Below, in pieces: positions 44,173-53,221 of a stretch of 64,000 bases of DNA (its first letter is position 1; each line of letters opens with the position of its first letter). A program made the position numbers and the translations under genes. The stretch comes from HT1-32 sp040219025 (lineage in GTDB: Bacteria > Pseudomonadota > Alphaproteobacteria > Rhodospirillales > HT1-32). Location: assembly GCA_040219025.1 (NCBI GenBank), contig JAVJTE010000012.1, forward strand, positions 153,220 to 217,219. Reading direction: 5' to 3'. The notes below the pieces were generated by a model. It searched no databases. It saw nothing but the letters and a program-made list of their open reading frames with translations, and had not been told where the DNA came from.

Positions 44173-44850
44173 CTACCAGTCGATCGGTGATCCGTCGTAA
44201 TTGAAGAAGCCACCGGTTTCGGACGGCTTCACACCGGCGACCACGCCCCGCATCCCGCGGGCCGATGTCGCGGCATCAATGTCCGCAGATGCTCCGCCCA
44301 TATCCGTCTGCACCCAGCCCGGATGCATAACGATTGAGGTCACGCCCTGCCCGGCCAGAGATTTGGCAATGATGCTCATCGCCATGTTCACCGCTGTCTT
44401 CGAAGTCCTGTAAATCATCTCGCCACTGCCGTTCGAGGCAATCGAGCCCATCCGGCTGGAAACCGTCGCGACTTTCTTCTGATTGCTGGCAGTCACGTTA
44501 GCGGCGAAGGCCTCCACAAGCCGGACCGGGGCATAAAGGTTGGTTTCCATAACCTCGCGCATGGCATCGAAGTCGGTCGACCCGAACTGCCAGCCGCGCG
44601 GTCCGTAGATCCCTGCATTATTGAACAGGACATCCACCGGCACGCCCGACAGCTTAGCCGCAAGCGCCTTTACGGAAGCATCGCTGGTCACATCAAGCTG
44701 CTCGACCTGCACACCCTCAACAGCTTTCAGGTCATCGGCACTTGCCGGATTCCGGCAGCAGCCGATGACGTTCCAGCCATCTTCCCGGTATTGTCTGGTG
44801 AGTTCCAGACCAATCCCGCGATTGGCCCCGCTGATAAGTACTGTCGGCAT
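44173..44850 (-). CDS. SDR family oxidoreductase
   Basis: 225 residues, NAD(P) Rossmann fold. The cofactor loop GANRGIG is at 8-14, the NNAG motif is in LFNNAGIYGPR, and the catalytic S...YxxxK is in VSSRMGSIAS and YRTSKTAVNM. It is of the short classical type. Substrate unknown; it is in the liu cluster after the thiolase. The start at 44850 has GGGAG about 8 bases upstream. Confidence 0.88.
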   Translation of the reverse strand: MPTVLISGANRGIGLELTRQYREDGWNVIGCCRNPASADDLKAVEGVQVEQLDVTSDASVKALAAKLSGVPVDVLFNNAGIYGPRGWQFGSTDFDAMREVMETNLYAPVRLVEAFAANVTASNQKKVATVSSRMGSIASNGSGEMIYRTSKTAVNMAMSIIAKSLAGQGVTSIVMHPGWVQTDMGGASADIDAATSARGMRGVVAGVKPSETGGFFNYDGSPIDW

Positions 44851-44896
44851 TCGATATTCTCCCGTTAAACTCTGCCCTCTGGGGCTTTCTCTGTGG

Positions 44897-46090
44897 TCAG
44901 CTGATCCGCTCAACAGCTATGGCTGTGGCTTCACCACCACCGATACAAAGGCTGGCCATGCCTTTTTTCAAATCATGTTTCTCCATCGCCGCCAGCAGGG
45001 TCACCAGAATGCGGGCACCGGACGCACCGATAGGATGACCCAGCGCACAGGCACCGCCATGGATATTGACCTTGTCATGGGGCAGATCGAGATCGCGCAT
45101 GGCCGCCATTGTCACCACGGCGAAAGCCTCGTTGATTTCATAGAGATCGACATCTCTCGCAGTCCAGCCAATCCGCTCCAGCAGCTTGTGCATGGCACCA
45201 ACCGGGGCCGTGGTGAACCAGGCAGGCTCCTGCGCGTGGCTGGCATGTCCCCGGATGATCGCCAGCGGCTTGCGGCCCCGCTTTTCCGCCTCGGACAGAC
45301 GCATCAGCACCAGTGCCGCCCCACCATCGGAGATCGAGCTGGAATTGGCGGCGGTCACGGACCCGTCTTTGGCGAAGGCCGGACGCAGGGTCGGGATTTT
45401 ATCGATGTTCGCATTGAACGGCTGTTCATCGCTGTCGACAACCTTATCACCCTTCCGCCCGCTGACGGTAAAGGGCGTGATCTCGCCCTTGAAGCTGCCA
45501 TCTTCCGTGGCCTTCCGGGCACGGTTCAGTGAGGTAATTGCAAACGCGTCCTGGGCGTCACGTGTGAACTGGTAATGCCGGGCTGTATCCTCGGCAAAGG
45601 TTCCCATCAGACGACCGGTGTCATAGGCATCCTCCAGCCCGTCGAGGAACATGTGATCCTTCACCTCGCCATGCCCCATCCTCAGGCCCCCGCGGGCTTT
45701 CGGGAGAAGGTAAGGCGCGTTCGACATGCTCTCCATACCGCCAGCGATCATGATGTCATTCACTCCTGCGGCAATCGCGTCATGAGCCAGCATGGCGGCC
45801 TTCATGCCGGAGCCACACATCTTGTTCACGGTCGTCGCCGGTTTGTCCCAGCCCAGTCCTGCATGATGCCCCGCCTGTCGTGCCGGTGCCTGACCGAGGC
45901 CCGCCGGCAGAACCACGCCCATGATGTTTTCATCAACATCATCCGGCGACAGCCCGGCGCGCGCCAGTGCCGCCTTGATTGCCGCGCCACCCAGTTGCGG
46001 TGCCGTTGCCGCAGAGAGGCTGCCCTGAAAGCCCCCCATCGGGGTCCGTGCAGCCCCGGTGATGACGATGGGATCTGATTTACTCATCAC
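44897..46090 (-). CDS. Acetyl-CoA C-acetyltransferase (thiolase II)
   Basis: 397 residues. Acyl-accepting C92 is in NKMCGSGMKA. The catalytic His and Cys are in the C-terminal GGACALGHPIGASGARI and CIGGGEATA motifs. It splits acetoacetyl-CoA into two acetyl-CoA, finishing leucine breakdown, or makes acetoacetyl-CoA for polyhydroxybutyrate. The liu neighbours favour the first role. Its start overlaps the cupin gene by 4 bp. Confidence 0.94.
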   Translation of the reverse strand: MMSKSDPIVITGAARTPMGGFQGSLSAATAPQLGGAAIKAALARAGLSPDDVDENIMGVVLPAGLGQAPARQAGHHAGLGWDKPATTVNKMCGSGMKAAMLAHDAIAAGVNDIMIAGGMESMSNAPYLLPKARGGLRMGHGEVKDHMFLDGLEDAYDTGRLMGTFAEDTARHYQFTRDAQDAFAITSLNRARKATEDGSFKGEITPFTVSGRKGDKVVDSDEQPFNANIDKIPTLRPAFAKDGSVTAANSSSISDGGAALVLMRLSEAEKRGRKPLAIIRGHASHAQEPAWFTTAPVGAMHKLLERIGWTARDVDLYEINEAFAVVTMAAMRDLDLPHDKVNIHGGACALGHPIGASGARILVTLLAAMEKHDLKKGMASLCIGGGEATAIAVERIS

Positions 46091-46563
46091 TGTTTCTCCT
46101 CAATCGGGGACCCGTCTTTGCGCAACATATGTTCACCCTCCGCATCCCGGACAAACAGCATGTCAGCGTCCGGATACTCAACCCTGTCGACAGGCGAACG
46201 ATAGCCAATTTCAATGTAGTACAGATCATTATTACCAGTATTTATCAACTGATGACCGTTCTGTTCCCCCGCCGGAAAGCCCGCCATCATCCCCGCTCTC
46301 AGAACCGTCTCACCTTCATCGGTCTTCAGGGTTGCCTCGCCTTCAAGGATGACAATGAACTCATCCTCGCAGGCATGCCAGTGCCGATGAGCAGATGCTG
46401 CCCCCGGCCGCAATCTCGTCGCATTCGCACCGAACTGGGTCAGACCGAACAGGTCGCCAACGGCAACACGCTCCCGTCCGGCAACGGCCTTGTCGTAAGG
46501 TGGCGGATAGTCGGTGCCGGTGTCACCCGGCAGGCTGCGCGGATCCAAGGGGGCATGTTTCAT
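46087..46563 (-). CDS. Cupin domain protein
   Basis: 158 residues. A single cupin core is present: PGAASAHRHWHACEDEFIVILEG (metal-ligand His pattern HxHW...E, about 55-77), then FPAGEQNGHQLIN with the third His. Metal-binding residues look complete. No substrate can be deduced; cupins here are often annotated as tied to branched-chain acyl metabolism but I see no proof. It is 14 bp after the isovaleryl-CoA dehydrogenase gene. Confidence 0.85.
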   Translation of the reverse strand: MKHAPLDPRSLPGDTGTDYPPPYDKAVAGRERVAVGDLFGLTQFGANATRLRPGAASAHRHWHACEDEFIVILEGEATLKTDEGETVLRAGMMAGFPAGEQNGHQLINTGNNDLYYIEIGYRSPVDRVEYPDADMLFVRDAEGEHMLRKDGSPIEEKQ

Positions 46564-46577
46564 GATCTCGTCTCCCG

Positions 46578-47750
46578 TCAGGCGGTTTCGCTGAACAGTT
46601 CGCGCCCGATCAGCATCCGGCGGATTTCACTGGTGCCCGCGCCAATCTCGTAGAGCTTCGCATCGCGCAGCAGACGCCCCGTGGCATAGTCGTTGATATA
46701 TCCATTACCACCAAGGCACTGGATCGCCTCCAGCGCCATCCAGGTGGCTTTCTCTGCCGCATAGAGAATGGCCCCTGCGGCGTCTTTACGTGTTGTCTCA
46801 CCCCGGTCACAGGCTTTGGCGACGGTATAAACATAGGCCTTCGCCGCATTCATGGTGGTATACATGTCGGCCAGCTTGCCCTGCATCAGCTGGAATTCAC
46901 CGATCGGTTTCCCGAACTGTTTCCGCTCGTGAATATAGGGCAGCACGATATCCATGCAGGCCTGCATGATGCCAACCGGGCCGGCAGCAAGAACCGCCCG
47001 CTCGTAATCCAGCCCGCTCATCAGCACATTGACGCCACGCCCGACCTCTCCCAGCACGTTCTCTGCCGGTACCTCGCAATCCTGAAAAACCAGCTCGCAG
47101 GTGTTGGAGCCGCGCATCCCCAGCTTGTCGAGCTTCTGTGCAGTCGAGAACCCTGTGAAACCCTTTTCAATCAGAAAGGCAGTGATGCCGCGTGGTCCGG
47201 CCTCCGGGTCCGTCTTTGCATAGACCACCAGCGTATCTGCATCCGGGCCGTTGGTGATCCACATCTTGTTGCCATTGAGGATGTAGCGCTCCCCTTTCTT
47301 CTCGGCCCGAAGCTTCATCGATACGACATCTGATCCGGCTCCCGGCTCGCTCATCGCCAGGGCACCGACATTTTCGCCCGATATCAGCTTCGGCAGGTAA
47401 CGCTGCTTCTGCGCCGCACTGCCGTTCCGGTAGATCTGGTTCACGCAGAGATTTGAATGCGCACCGTAGGACAGGCCGACAGAGGCCGATGCCCGGCTGA
47501 TCTCTTCCATCGCTATGCAATGTTCCAGATAGCCCATTTCAGAGCCGCCATATTCCTCTGATACGGTGATACCGAGCAGACCGAGCTCGCCGAACTTGCG
47601 CCAGAGCTGGTTGGGGAATTCGTTGTCGCGGTCGACGCTTTCCGCCAGCGGGGCAATTTCATCTGCTGCAAAGCCGGCTACGCTGTCGCGCAGCATGTCG
47701 GCGGTTTCACCGAGATCGAAGTTCAGTGACGGGAAACTGTTGGAAATCAT
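46578..47750 (-). CDS. ivd: Isovaleryl-CoA dehydrogenase (liuA)
   Basis: 390 residues. It oxidises isovaleryl-CoA to 3-methylcrotonyl-CoA with FAD. The catalytic base of this subfamily is a Glu in helix G: E250 in SGLDYERAVLAAGPVG, while the usual C-terminal Glu position is Ala (YEIGAGTSE). That swap distinguishes isovaleryl- from other acyl-CoA dehydrogenases. FAD motif LAMSEPGAGSD is at 131-141. Start 47750 gives MISNSFPSLNFDLG. Confidence 0.95.
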   Translation of the reverse strand: MISNSFPSLNFDLGETADMLRDSVAGFAADEIAPLAESVDRDNEFPNQLWRKFGELGLLGITVSEEYGGSEMGYLEHCIAMEEISRASASVGLSYGAHSNLCVNQIYRNGSAAQKQRYLPKLISGENVGALAMSEPGAGSDVVSMKLRAEKKGERYILNGNKMWITNGPDADTLVVYAKTDPEAGPRGITAFLIEKGFTGFSTAQKLDKLGMRGSNTCELVFQDCEVPAENVLGEVGRGVNVLMSGLDYERAVLAAGPVGIMQACMDIVLPYIHERKQFGKPIGEFQLMQGKLADMYTTMNAAKAYVYTVAKACDRGETTRKDAAGAILYAAEKATWMALEAIQCLGGNGYINDYATGRLLRDAKLYEIGAGTSEIRRMLIGRELFSETA

Positions 47751-47763
47751 GGAAGTTCTCTCC

Positions 47764-48219
47764 TCACGCCGGCTGGTCCGGCCTGTCATGCAGGCACATC
47801 AGTGTCTGCTGCATTATCGCACAGAGCGTCTCATTGTTGTCAGTAGCGACGAACACTTCACCGGCGCAGATTGTCAGGTTGCGGCCCGGACGCACCACCC
47901 GCCCGCGGGCAATCAGCGCATCACCTTCAGCCGGTGCAACCAGATTGATCTTGAATTCAACTGTCACAACACTGGAATTCTCCGGGAACAGCGTATACCC
48001 GGCATAACCGCCAGCGCTATCGGCAATTGTCGAGGTTACCCCGGCATGGAAGAAGCCATGCTGCTGGGTCAGGTCCTGCCGCCAGGGCAGGCGGATTTCG
48101 ACAAAGCCCGGCTCCACGACGGGGACAGAGGCTCCCATCAGTCCCATCACACCCTGCCGGGCGAAGCTCTCCCTCACCCGTTCGGCATAACCGGAAATTT
48201 TCGGTGTGAACTCAGCCAT
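47764..48219 (-). CDS. PaaI-type acyl-CoA thioesterase (hotdog fold)
   Basis: 151 residues. The hotdog fold is indicated by QQHGFFHAGVTSTIADSAGGYAG, which includes the HGGxxxTLxD-like segment with the catalytic Asp (IAD), and by VEFKINLVAPAEGDALIARGRVV. It probably hydrolyses acyl-CoA in the liu pathway. The start at 48219 overlaps the preceding thioesterase by 8 bp. Confidence 0.85.
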   Translation of the reverse strand: MAEFTPKISGYAERVRESFARQGVMGLMGASVPVVEPGFVEIRLPWRQDLTQQHGFFHAGVTSTIADSAGGYAGYTLFPENSSVVTVEFKINLVAPAEGDALIARGRVVRPGRNLTICAGEVFVATDNNETLCAIMQQTLMCLHDRPDQPA

Positions 48220-48694
48220 CTGCCGTTCCGCAGATCGCATCATGCTCCGCCACCAGTGCTGTCATCCGGGCCCGCACAGCATCCGGGATGGCCATGCTCT
48301 GCCGGGTCGAAGAATTGATGAAACAGGCGATATTCCGGATCTGCGCCGAAACCGCACCGGTGCCGGAATTTCGCATCTCATGACTGAAGGTGACGGTCTT
48401 GTTCGACAGGCGCTCGACCCGGCTGGTCACGGCAATGATATCGCCTGCGACCAGCTCCGCCTTGTAGCGAATATCCTGCTGCAGGGCCGCCATGTTGTAG
48501 TCGTCTTCCCGCAGGGTCTTCGCGGTCACTCCGAACAGGGCAAACAGGTTCCAGGTCGCCTCGTCGAACTTGCCGATATAATGCTGCACGTTCATGTGCC
48601 CCATATGGTCGTGATGCCAGGGGTAAATGGCACCCCGATGGCAGACCGGAAGTCCTTCGGCATGAATAACCGGCGCAGTGATATCAGTGGTCAC
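48212..48694 (-). CDS. 4HBT-type acyl-CoA thioesterase
   Basis: 160 residues, hotdog fold. The catalytic region is HDHMGHMNVQHYIGKFDEA, typical of YbgC/FcbC-like thioesterases. DDYNMAALQQDIRYKAELVAGD and VERLSNKTVTFSHEM follow. It acts on acyl-CoA; chain preference not deducible. It is 3 bp after the MerR gene and overlaps the PaaI-like gene by 8 bp; two thioesterases side by side suggest different substrates. Confidence 0.87.
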   Translation of the reverse strand: MTTDITAPVIHAEGLPVCHRGAIYPWHHDHMGHMNVQHYIGKFDEATWNLFALFGVTAKTLREDDYNMAALQQDIRYKAELVAGDIIAVTSRVERLSNKTVTFSHEMRNSGTGAVSAQIRNIACFINSSTRQSMAIPDAVRARMTALVAEHDAICGTADG

Positions 48695-48697
48695 GGC

Positions 48698-49120
48698 CTA
48701 TCCTAATGTCAGTGAAAGCTGGGTTTTCTTCTCATCCTGTTTTGTCTTGAGCCGCGTCAGGCGCTCGGAACAATCAACCTCGATCCGCTCGAGCTCACTG
48801 AGAATTACCGCTATATCCCGGCGCTGCTGCTCCAGATGATCGCGTCGCTCCGCAATCTTCTCCAGAAAATGCTGCAGCTGGCCAAGCTCACCGCCATCCA
48901 TGTCATAAAGATCAAGGATCTCGCGGATTTCCTGAATCGAAAATCCCAGCCGCTTGCCGCGCATGATCAGCCTCAGCCGCGTCCGGTCACGCTGGCTGTA
49001 GACCCGGCGCTGCCCGGCCCGTTCCGGCGAAATCAGCCCCGCGTCTTCATAGAACCGGACTGTCCGGTTGGTGACACCGAACTCCGCCGCCAGATCAGCA
49101 ATGGTGAACTGCTCTTTCAT
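48698..49120 (-). CDS. liuR: MerR family regulator of branched-chain catabolism (LiuR-type)
   Basis: 140 residues. An N-terminal winged helix-turn-helix (about 4-70: FTIADLAAEFGVTNRTVRFY, EDAGLISPERAGQRRVYSQR) is followed by a coiled-coil dimer helix. No cysteine-rich metal-binding site, consistent with LiuR, which responds to acyl-CoA-type effectors. It heads the liu cluster and controls it by inference from family. The start at 49120 (MKEQF) or three codons earlier. Its operator is at 49139-49158. Confidence 0.9.
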   Translation of the reverse strand: MKEQFTIADLAAEFGVTNRTVRFYEDAGLISPERAGQRRVYSQRDRTRLRLIMRGKRLGFSIQEIREILDLYDMDGGELGQLQHFLEKIAERRDHLEQQRRDIAVILSELERIEVDCSERLTRLKTKQDEKKTQLSLTLG

Positions 49121-49138
49121 AGGCAGCAAGATGCAACA

Positions 49139-49158
49139 ACTTAACGTTTACGTAAAGT
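49139..49158. promoter_or_regulatory. LiuR operator candidate upstream of the liu cluster
   Basis: ACTTAACGTTTACGTAAAGT is a 20-bp imperfect palindrome (16 of 20 positions symmetric, exceptions at positions 5, 10, 11 and 16). It stands 19 bp before the liuR start, where a MerR-type operator inside the promoter spacer should be. The consensus matches the ACGT-centred LiuR class of sites that I recall, though the exact published consensus is not checked here. Confidence 0.65.
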
Positions 49159-49173
49159 GTAATTTCAGATCAG

Positions 49174-49206
49174 AAAAAAGGCAGCCGGCATCTGGTCCCG
49201 GCTGCC
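49174..49206 (-). terminator. Intrinsic terminator after the gamma carbonic anhydrase gene
   Basis: On the minus strand AGGCAGCCGGG and CCGGCTGCCT form a stem (49180-49206) followed by a run of six T (plus-strand a-tract 49174-49179). It lies 22 bp beyond the carbonic anhydrase stop and separates that gene from the liu promoter. Confidence 0.8.
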
Positions 49207-49227
49207 TCAGACAAACGAACAGATGTC

Positions 49228-49758
49228 TTACTTGCCTTCCGCGACCTTGCGATAGTGCTGTGCCATTTTCGCATAATGCGCCGCCGTCTGCGGCAATGTA
49301 TGATTTTCCTCATCTGTCAGCTGACGCCAGTATTTCGCCGGGCTGCCGGACCAGAGTTCCCCCTTCTTCACCCGTTTGTTCGGGGTCAGCAAAGCACCGG
49401 CAGCGACCATACCGCCACCTTCGACAACGGCACCATCCATGACAGTAGCCCCCATCCCGACAAAGGCATGCGATTCCAGGGTGCAGGCATGAATGATGGC
49501 CATATGTCCGATCGTCACATCGTCACCGATGACGGTCCCTGCCCGGCCCCGGCTGACATGAACAATCGTGCCGTCCTGAATGTTGGCGCGGGCGCCGATA
49601 CGGATGCTCGCCACATCCCCCCGAACGACAACGTTGTACCAGATATTCGCTTCCGGTCCGATCTCGACATCACCGATGATGACGGCGTTCTGTGCGATGA
49701 AGGCATCATCAGCAATCTTCGGCAGGATATCGTTATAGGGCAGAATAAGGCCGCTCAT
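49228..49758 (-). CDS. Gamma carbonic anhydrase family protein
   Basis: 176 residues, left-handed beta-helix from hexapeptide repeats. The metal-site histidines are H67, H85 and H90 (IVHVS, IGHMAIIHAC), and Asn38-Ile-Trp, R46, D48 and Q61-D62 are also conserved. It may hydrate CO2 as in Cam, but many such proteins are inactive. No signal peptide. It is followed by a terminator. Confidence 0.9.
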   Translation of the reverse strand: MSGLILPYNDILPKIADDAFIAQNAVIIGDVEIGPEANIWYNVVVRGDVASIRIGARANIQDGTIVHVSRGRAGTVIGDDVTIGHMAIIHACTLESHAFVGMGATVMDGAVVEGGGMVAAGALLTPNKRVKKGELWSGSPAKYWRQLTDEENHTLPQTAAHYAKMAQHYRKVAEGK

Positions 49759-49833
49759 GGGTATTTCTCCGTTGATAAAAGGCCACCCCCAGCCCTAAAG
49801 CAGGCTCGGGAGAGGTCGGGTATTGTCTGAAGC

Positions 49834-50883
49834 TTAAGGGAACAGCGGCTGCTGATCGAGGCCCAGTGTCTCCGGCAGGCCCAGCATGACATTCATGTTC
49901 TGGATCGCCTGACCCGATGCGCCCTTCACCAGATTGTCCAGCGCACTGATGATGATCGCCCGGCCCTTCACACGGTCTGCGACGACACCAATCAGCGTGT
50001 AGTTCGATCCCCGGACGTGACGGGTCGCCGGAACCTCGCCTTCCGGCAGGATGCCGACAAAGGGCTCATCCGCATAGCGCGCCGTCAGGGTGGCATGCAG
50101 ATCACTGGCGCTGACACCCGGCTTCAGGGTGACATAGATGGTCGACAGAATACCGCGGTTCATCGGCATCAGATGCGGCGTGAAGGTAACGGTAATCGGC
50201 TCACCGGCGGCTTCGGTCAGTTCCTGGTCGATCTCGACCGCATGGCGGTGCTTGGCCACACCATAGGCATGAATGCCTTCCGACACTTCCGAATACAGTG
50301 TTCCTTCCTTCGGGGCACGGCCGGCACCGGTGACACCCGACTTCGCATCAATGATGATCGTGTCGCGCTCAATCTGGTCCGCGATCAGCAGAGGGATCAG
50401 CGGCAGTTCGGCACCGGTGGTATAACAGCCGGGGTTAGCCACCAGGCGCGCGCCATGAATAGCCTCACGCTTGATCTCCGTCAGACCGTAGACTGCATCC
50501 TTCTGCAGGTCCGGCGCCAGGTGTTCGTGACCATACCAGATTGCATAGGTTTCAAGACTGGTGAACCGGAAATCTGCAGACAGATCGACAATCCGGACAT
50601 GATCCGGCAAACCCGCGATAATTTCCTGAGTGGTGCCATGCGGCAATCCGCAAAAGACGAAATCAACCTCCGACCAGTCGACATCCCCGACCTTGTCGAG
50701 TTCCGGCAGATCAAGTTGTCCGAGATGCGGATAGACTTCACGAAAGGGCACGCCGGCCTTGCGATCGGCCGTCATAGCCACAATTCGCCCGCCTGTGTGC
50801 CGGCTCAGCAGACGCACAAGTTCCGCTCCCGTATATCCACTGGCTCCAAGAATCGCGATCCGTGTCGGCTCCGCAGTCATCAT
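49834..50883 (-). CDS. argC: N-acetyl-gamma-glutamyl-phosphate reductase
   Basis: 349 residues. It reduces N-acetylglutamyl phosphate to the semialdehyde in arginine synthesis. The NADP loop ILGASGYTGAELVRLL is at 11-26. The catalytic Cys is C153 in NPGCYTTGAEL. This is the long (type 1) form of about 345-350 residues. A single gene, not beside argB or argJ. Confidence 0.96.
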   Translation of the reverse strand: MMTAEPTRIAILGASGYTGAELVRLLSRHTGGRIVAMTADRKAGVPFREVYPHLGQLDLPELDKVGDVDWSEVDFVFCGLPHGTTQEIIAGLPDHVRIVDLSADFRFTSLETYAIWYGHEHLAPDLQKDAVYGLTEIKREAIHGARLVANPGCYTTGAELPLIPLLIADQIERDTIIIDAKSGVTGAGRAPKEGTLYSEVSEGIHAYGVAKHRHAVEIDQELTEAAGEPITVTFTPHLMPMNRGILSTIYVTLKPGVSASDLHATLTARYADEPFVGILPEGEVPATRHVRGSNYTLIGVVADRVKGRAIIISALDNLVKGASGQAIQNMNVMLGLPETLGLDQQPLFP

Positions 50884-50974
50884 CTCACTCCTGATAAATG
50901 TGGCCTCTTGATATAACCCAATGCCCTGTCGCCCAAGGGAAAAATTGTCCGGGCCTAATCAGCGGGCCATAAAT

Positions 50975-51454
50975 TCAATGCTCTATGATCATCAGGCCTT
51001 CGTCGGAAGATGGAAGTTCGAAATAGCTGCTGAACAATTCAAAGTCTGCTTCTGTCGGTGCAAACGGATGCTCGCCAGAGGCATTGCGAATTTTCAGCCG
51101 GCGTTTGCACTCATCATCGCTGGTCTCGATCAGGTGGAGGACATGACCGACACCTGCCGCTTGCGAAAGACTGATCAGACCCGCGCGCTGACGCCGGGTG
51201 TTGCCCGGAAAATCCAAAACAACAGACATTCCCGAACGAAGCATCTCAACCAGCATCGGAAACAGAACCTTCCGAAGTCTGCCAGCCCTGTCGGCATAGT
51301 CCTCGATGGTTCTTATTTCACCCGGCCAGAGAAGGTTGTTCCAGTTGTCTTCATTCACCAGAACCGCGCCCTCGTCAGCGGCAATACTGGCAGCGAGAGT
51401 CGACTTTCCAGCGGCCATCTTGCCGCAAAACAAGTGTAGAGTTGGCTGCGTCAT
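50975..51454 (-). CDS. Small P-loop ATPase/kinase of unknown substrate
   Basis: 159 residues. The Walker A loop is CGKMAAGKSTLAASIA (10-25), followed by LVNEDNWNNLLWPGE and the SVVLDFPGNTRRQR strand. It resembles zeta-toxin/chloramphenicol-phosphotransferase-like kinases in size and loop layout. No antitoxin-like partner gene is adjacent, so a toxin role is not supported. It is a single gene. Confidence 0.7.
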   Translation of the reverse strand: MTQPTLHLFCGKMAAGKSTLAASIAADEGAVLVNEDNWNNLLWPGEIRTIEDYADRAGRLRKVLFPMLVEMLRSGMSVVLDFPGNTRRQRAGLISLSQAAGVGHVLHLIETSDDECKRRLKIRNASGEHPFAPTEADFELFSSYFELPSSDEGLMIIEH

Positions 51455-51538
51455 TTCAGCGGTTTAAGAAATTCACACCACGATGTCATCCGTAATCCCG
51501 GACAACATCCCTATCCTCTCCGCCAGATCCGGATCAGT

Positions 51539-51570
51539 CAAAAAAAACCCCCGCACCAGAGATGCGGGGG
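51539..51570 (-). terminator. Intrinsic terminator after the BCCT transporter gene
   Basis: CCCCCGCA (51548-51555) pairs with TGCGGGGG (51563-51570) around a 7-base loop. On the minus strand a run of eight T (plus-strand a-tract 51540-51547) follows. It lies 22 bp after the BCCT stop codon. Confidence 0.85.
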
Positions 51571-51592
51571 CTGATCAGGTTTGACCCGATTG

Positions 51593-53221
51593 CTATTTCG
51601 ACAGCTTCGCCGTCTCCCGCAATCCGAGATAGAGGCCGACGCACATCACCAGCAGAACGATGGTGAACGGAAAGCCTGTTGATACGGCCATTGCCTGCAG
51701 GGCCGTCAGGGCTCCGGCCCCGCCAACCAGCAGCAGGGTCGCGGCAACAACACCTTCAAAGGTGCACCAGAACACACGCTGTGAAACCGGTGCATCCGTC
51801 TTGCCGCCTGCCGTGATGGTATCGATCACCAGTGAACCGGAGTCTGACGAGGTGACAAAGAACACCAGCACCAGAACGATCCCCAGAAACGAGGTGAACA
51901 TGGCAAAGGGCAGAGGCTTCAGCATCTCGAACAGCTTCAGTTCAAGTGCAGCCGCCTTTACCGGAGCTGCTGCATCGGCAACCACCTGCGCAATGGCAGT
52001 ACCGCCGAATGCTCCCATCCAGACAATGCTGACCAGCGTCGGGATGACGATGACGCAGAACATGAATTCCCGCACCGTGCGACCCCGGGAAACCCGGGCA
52101 ATGAACATGCCGACAAACGGTGACCAGGAAATCCACCAGGCCCAGTAAAATGCCGTCCAGCCCTGTGAGAAGTTGGCATCTTCACGGCCAAACGGCATCG
52201 ACAGCGGCACGATTTCCTTCACATAGGCAAGCCCGCCGGAGAAGATCGTATCGAAGATCACCGCCGTCGGACCGACAACTATGATGAACAGCAGCAACAA
52301 TGCGGCCAGGCCAATATTCACCTCGGACAGTATCTTGACACCACCGTCAAGACCACGGAGGACCGAGATCAGTGCAAGCGCCGTGATCGCCGCAATCAGG
52401 ATGACCTTCGCCCCGTTGCCCGTCCCCCAGCCAAACAGATAGCTCAGACCGGCAAGGGCCTGTTCTGTGCCAAAGCCAAGGCTTGTCGCCAGACCAAACA
52501 GGGTCGCGAAGACAGCAAGGATGTCAATCATATGACCCCACCAGCCCCAGATCCTGTCGCCAAGCAGCGGATAAAAAGCGGAACGCAGCGTCAGCGGCAA
52601 TCCACGGTTATAGGTAAAGAATGCCAGCGACAGCGCCAGAACCGCATAGATCGCCCAGGGGTGAAGTGCCCAGTGGAAGATCGTCGCCGCCATGCCCAGA
52701 TTACGGGCTGCCTCGATATCACCTGCTGCGGCACCCAGCGGCGCCCAGTCCGTTCGTGCACCACCTTCTGACGCAACCCCGCCCATGGAGGACGCGAAAT
52801 GCGACATCGGCTCGGAAACGCCGAAGAACATCAGGCCAATCCCCATGCCGGCTGCGAACAGCATCGCAAACCAGCCGAGATAACTGTAATCCGGCGTCGC
52901 ATCCTCACCACCAAGGCGGATCTTGCCGAGCGGCGAGATCATCAGGAAAATGCTGAACAGCACAAATATGTTGGCTGACGCCAGGAAGAACCAGTCAAAG
53001 TTCGATGTCAGGAACGGTCGTAACCAGCCGAAGAAGTCTGTCGCCTCGGCCTGAAAAGCCAGCGTGATGAAAACGAAAGCAATGATCGACAATCCTGAAA
53101 TCAGGAAAACCGGATTATGAATATCGAGCCCGAAAGGCGTGATATTCTGCTGTCCTGTTTCAAATTCCGTATCAATAGGATGCGGGACATCCTCGGTCAC
53201 AGGTTCAGTGGAATCGCTCAT
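51593..53221 (-). CDS. BCCT family transporter (betaine/carnitine/choline)
   Basis: 542 residues, twelve membrane helices. The signature FFGVSEPMSHF (after GMGIGLM) and the later WTAFYWAWWISWSPFVGMFIARVSRGRTVREF block (quoted in part: WWISWSPFVG) hold the tryptophan box that binds trimethylammonium compounds. It takes up betaine, choline or related osmolytes with Na+ or H+. The start at 53221 has a GGGGGA ribosome site; a second ATG lies four codons upstream. Confidence 0.95.
   Translation of the reverse strand: MSDSTEPVTEDVPHPIDTEFETGQQNITPFGLDIHNPVFLISGLSIIAFVFITLAFQAEATDFFGWLRPFLTSNFDWFFLASANIFVLFSIFLMISPLGKIRLGGEDATPDYSYLGWFAMLFAAGMGIGLMFFGVSEPMSHFASSMGGVASEGGARTDWAPLGAAAGDIEAARNLGMAATIFHWALHPWAIYAVLALSLAFFTYNRGLPLTLRSAFYPLLGDRIWGWWGHMIDILAVFATLFGLATSLGFGTEQALAGLSYLFGWGTGNGAKVILIAAITALALISVLRGLDGGVKILSEVNIGLAALLLLFIIVVGPTAVIFDTIFSGGLAYVKEIVPLSMPFGREDANFSQGWTAFYWAWWISWSPFVGMFIARVSRGRTVREFMFCVIVIPTLVSIVWMGAFGGTAIAQVVADAAAPVKAAALELKLFEMLKPLPFAMFTSFLGIVLVLVFFVTSSDSGSLVIDTITAGGKTDAPVSQRVFWCTFEGVVAATLLLVGGAGALTALQAMAVSTGFPFTIVLLVMCVGLYLGLRETAKLSK

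Noticed and set aside
50975..51454. Zeta-type toxin
   Set aside because: The P-loop and size fit, but there is no antitoxin gene beside it and no sign of a toxin-specific motif.
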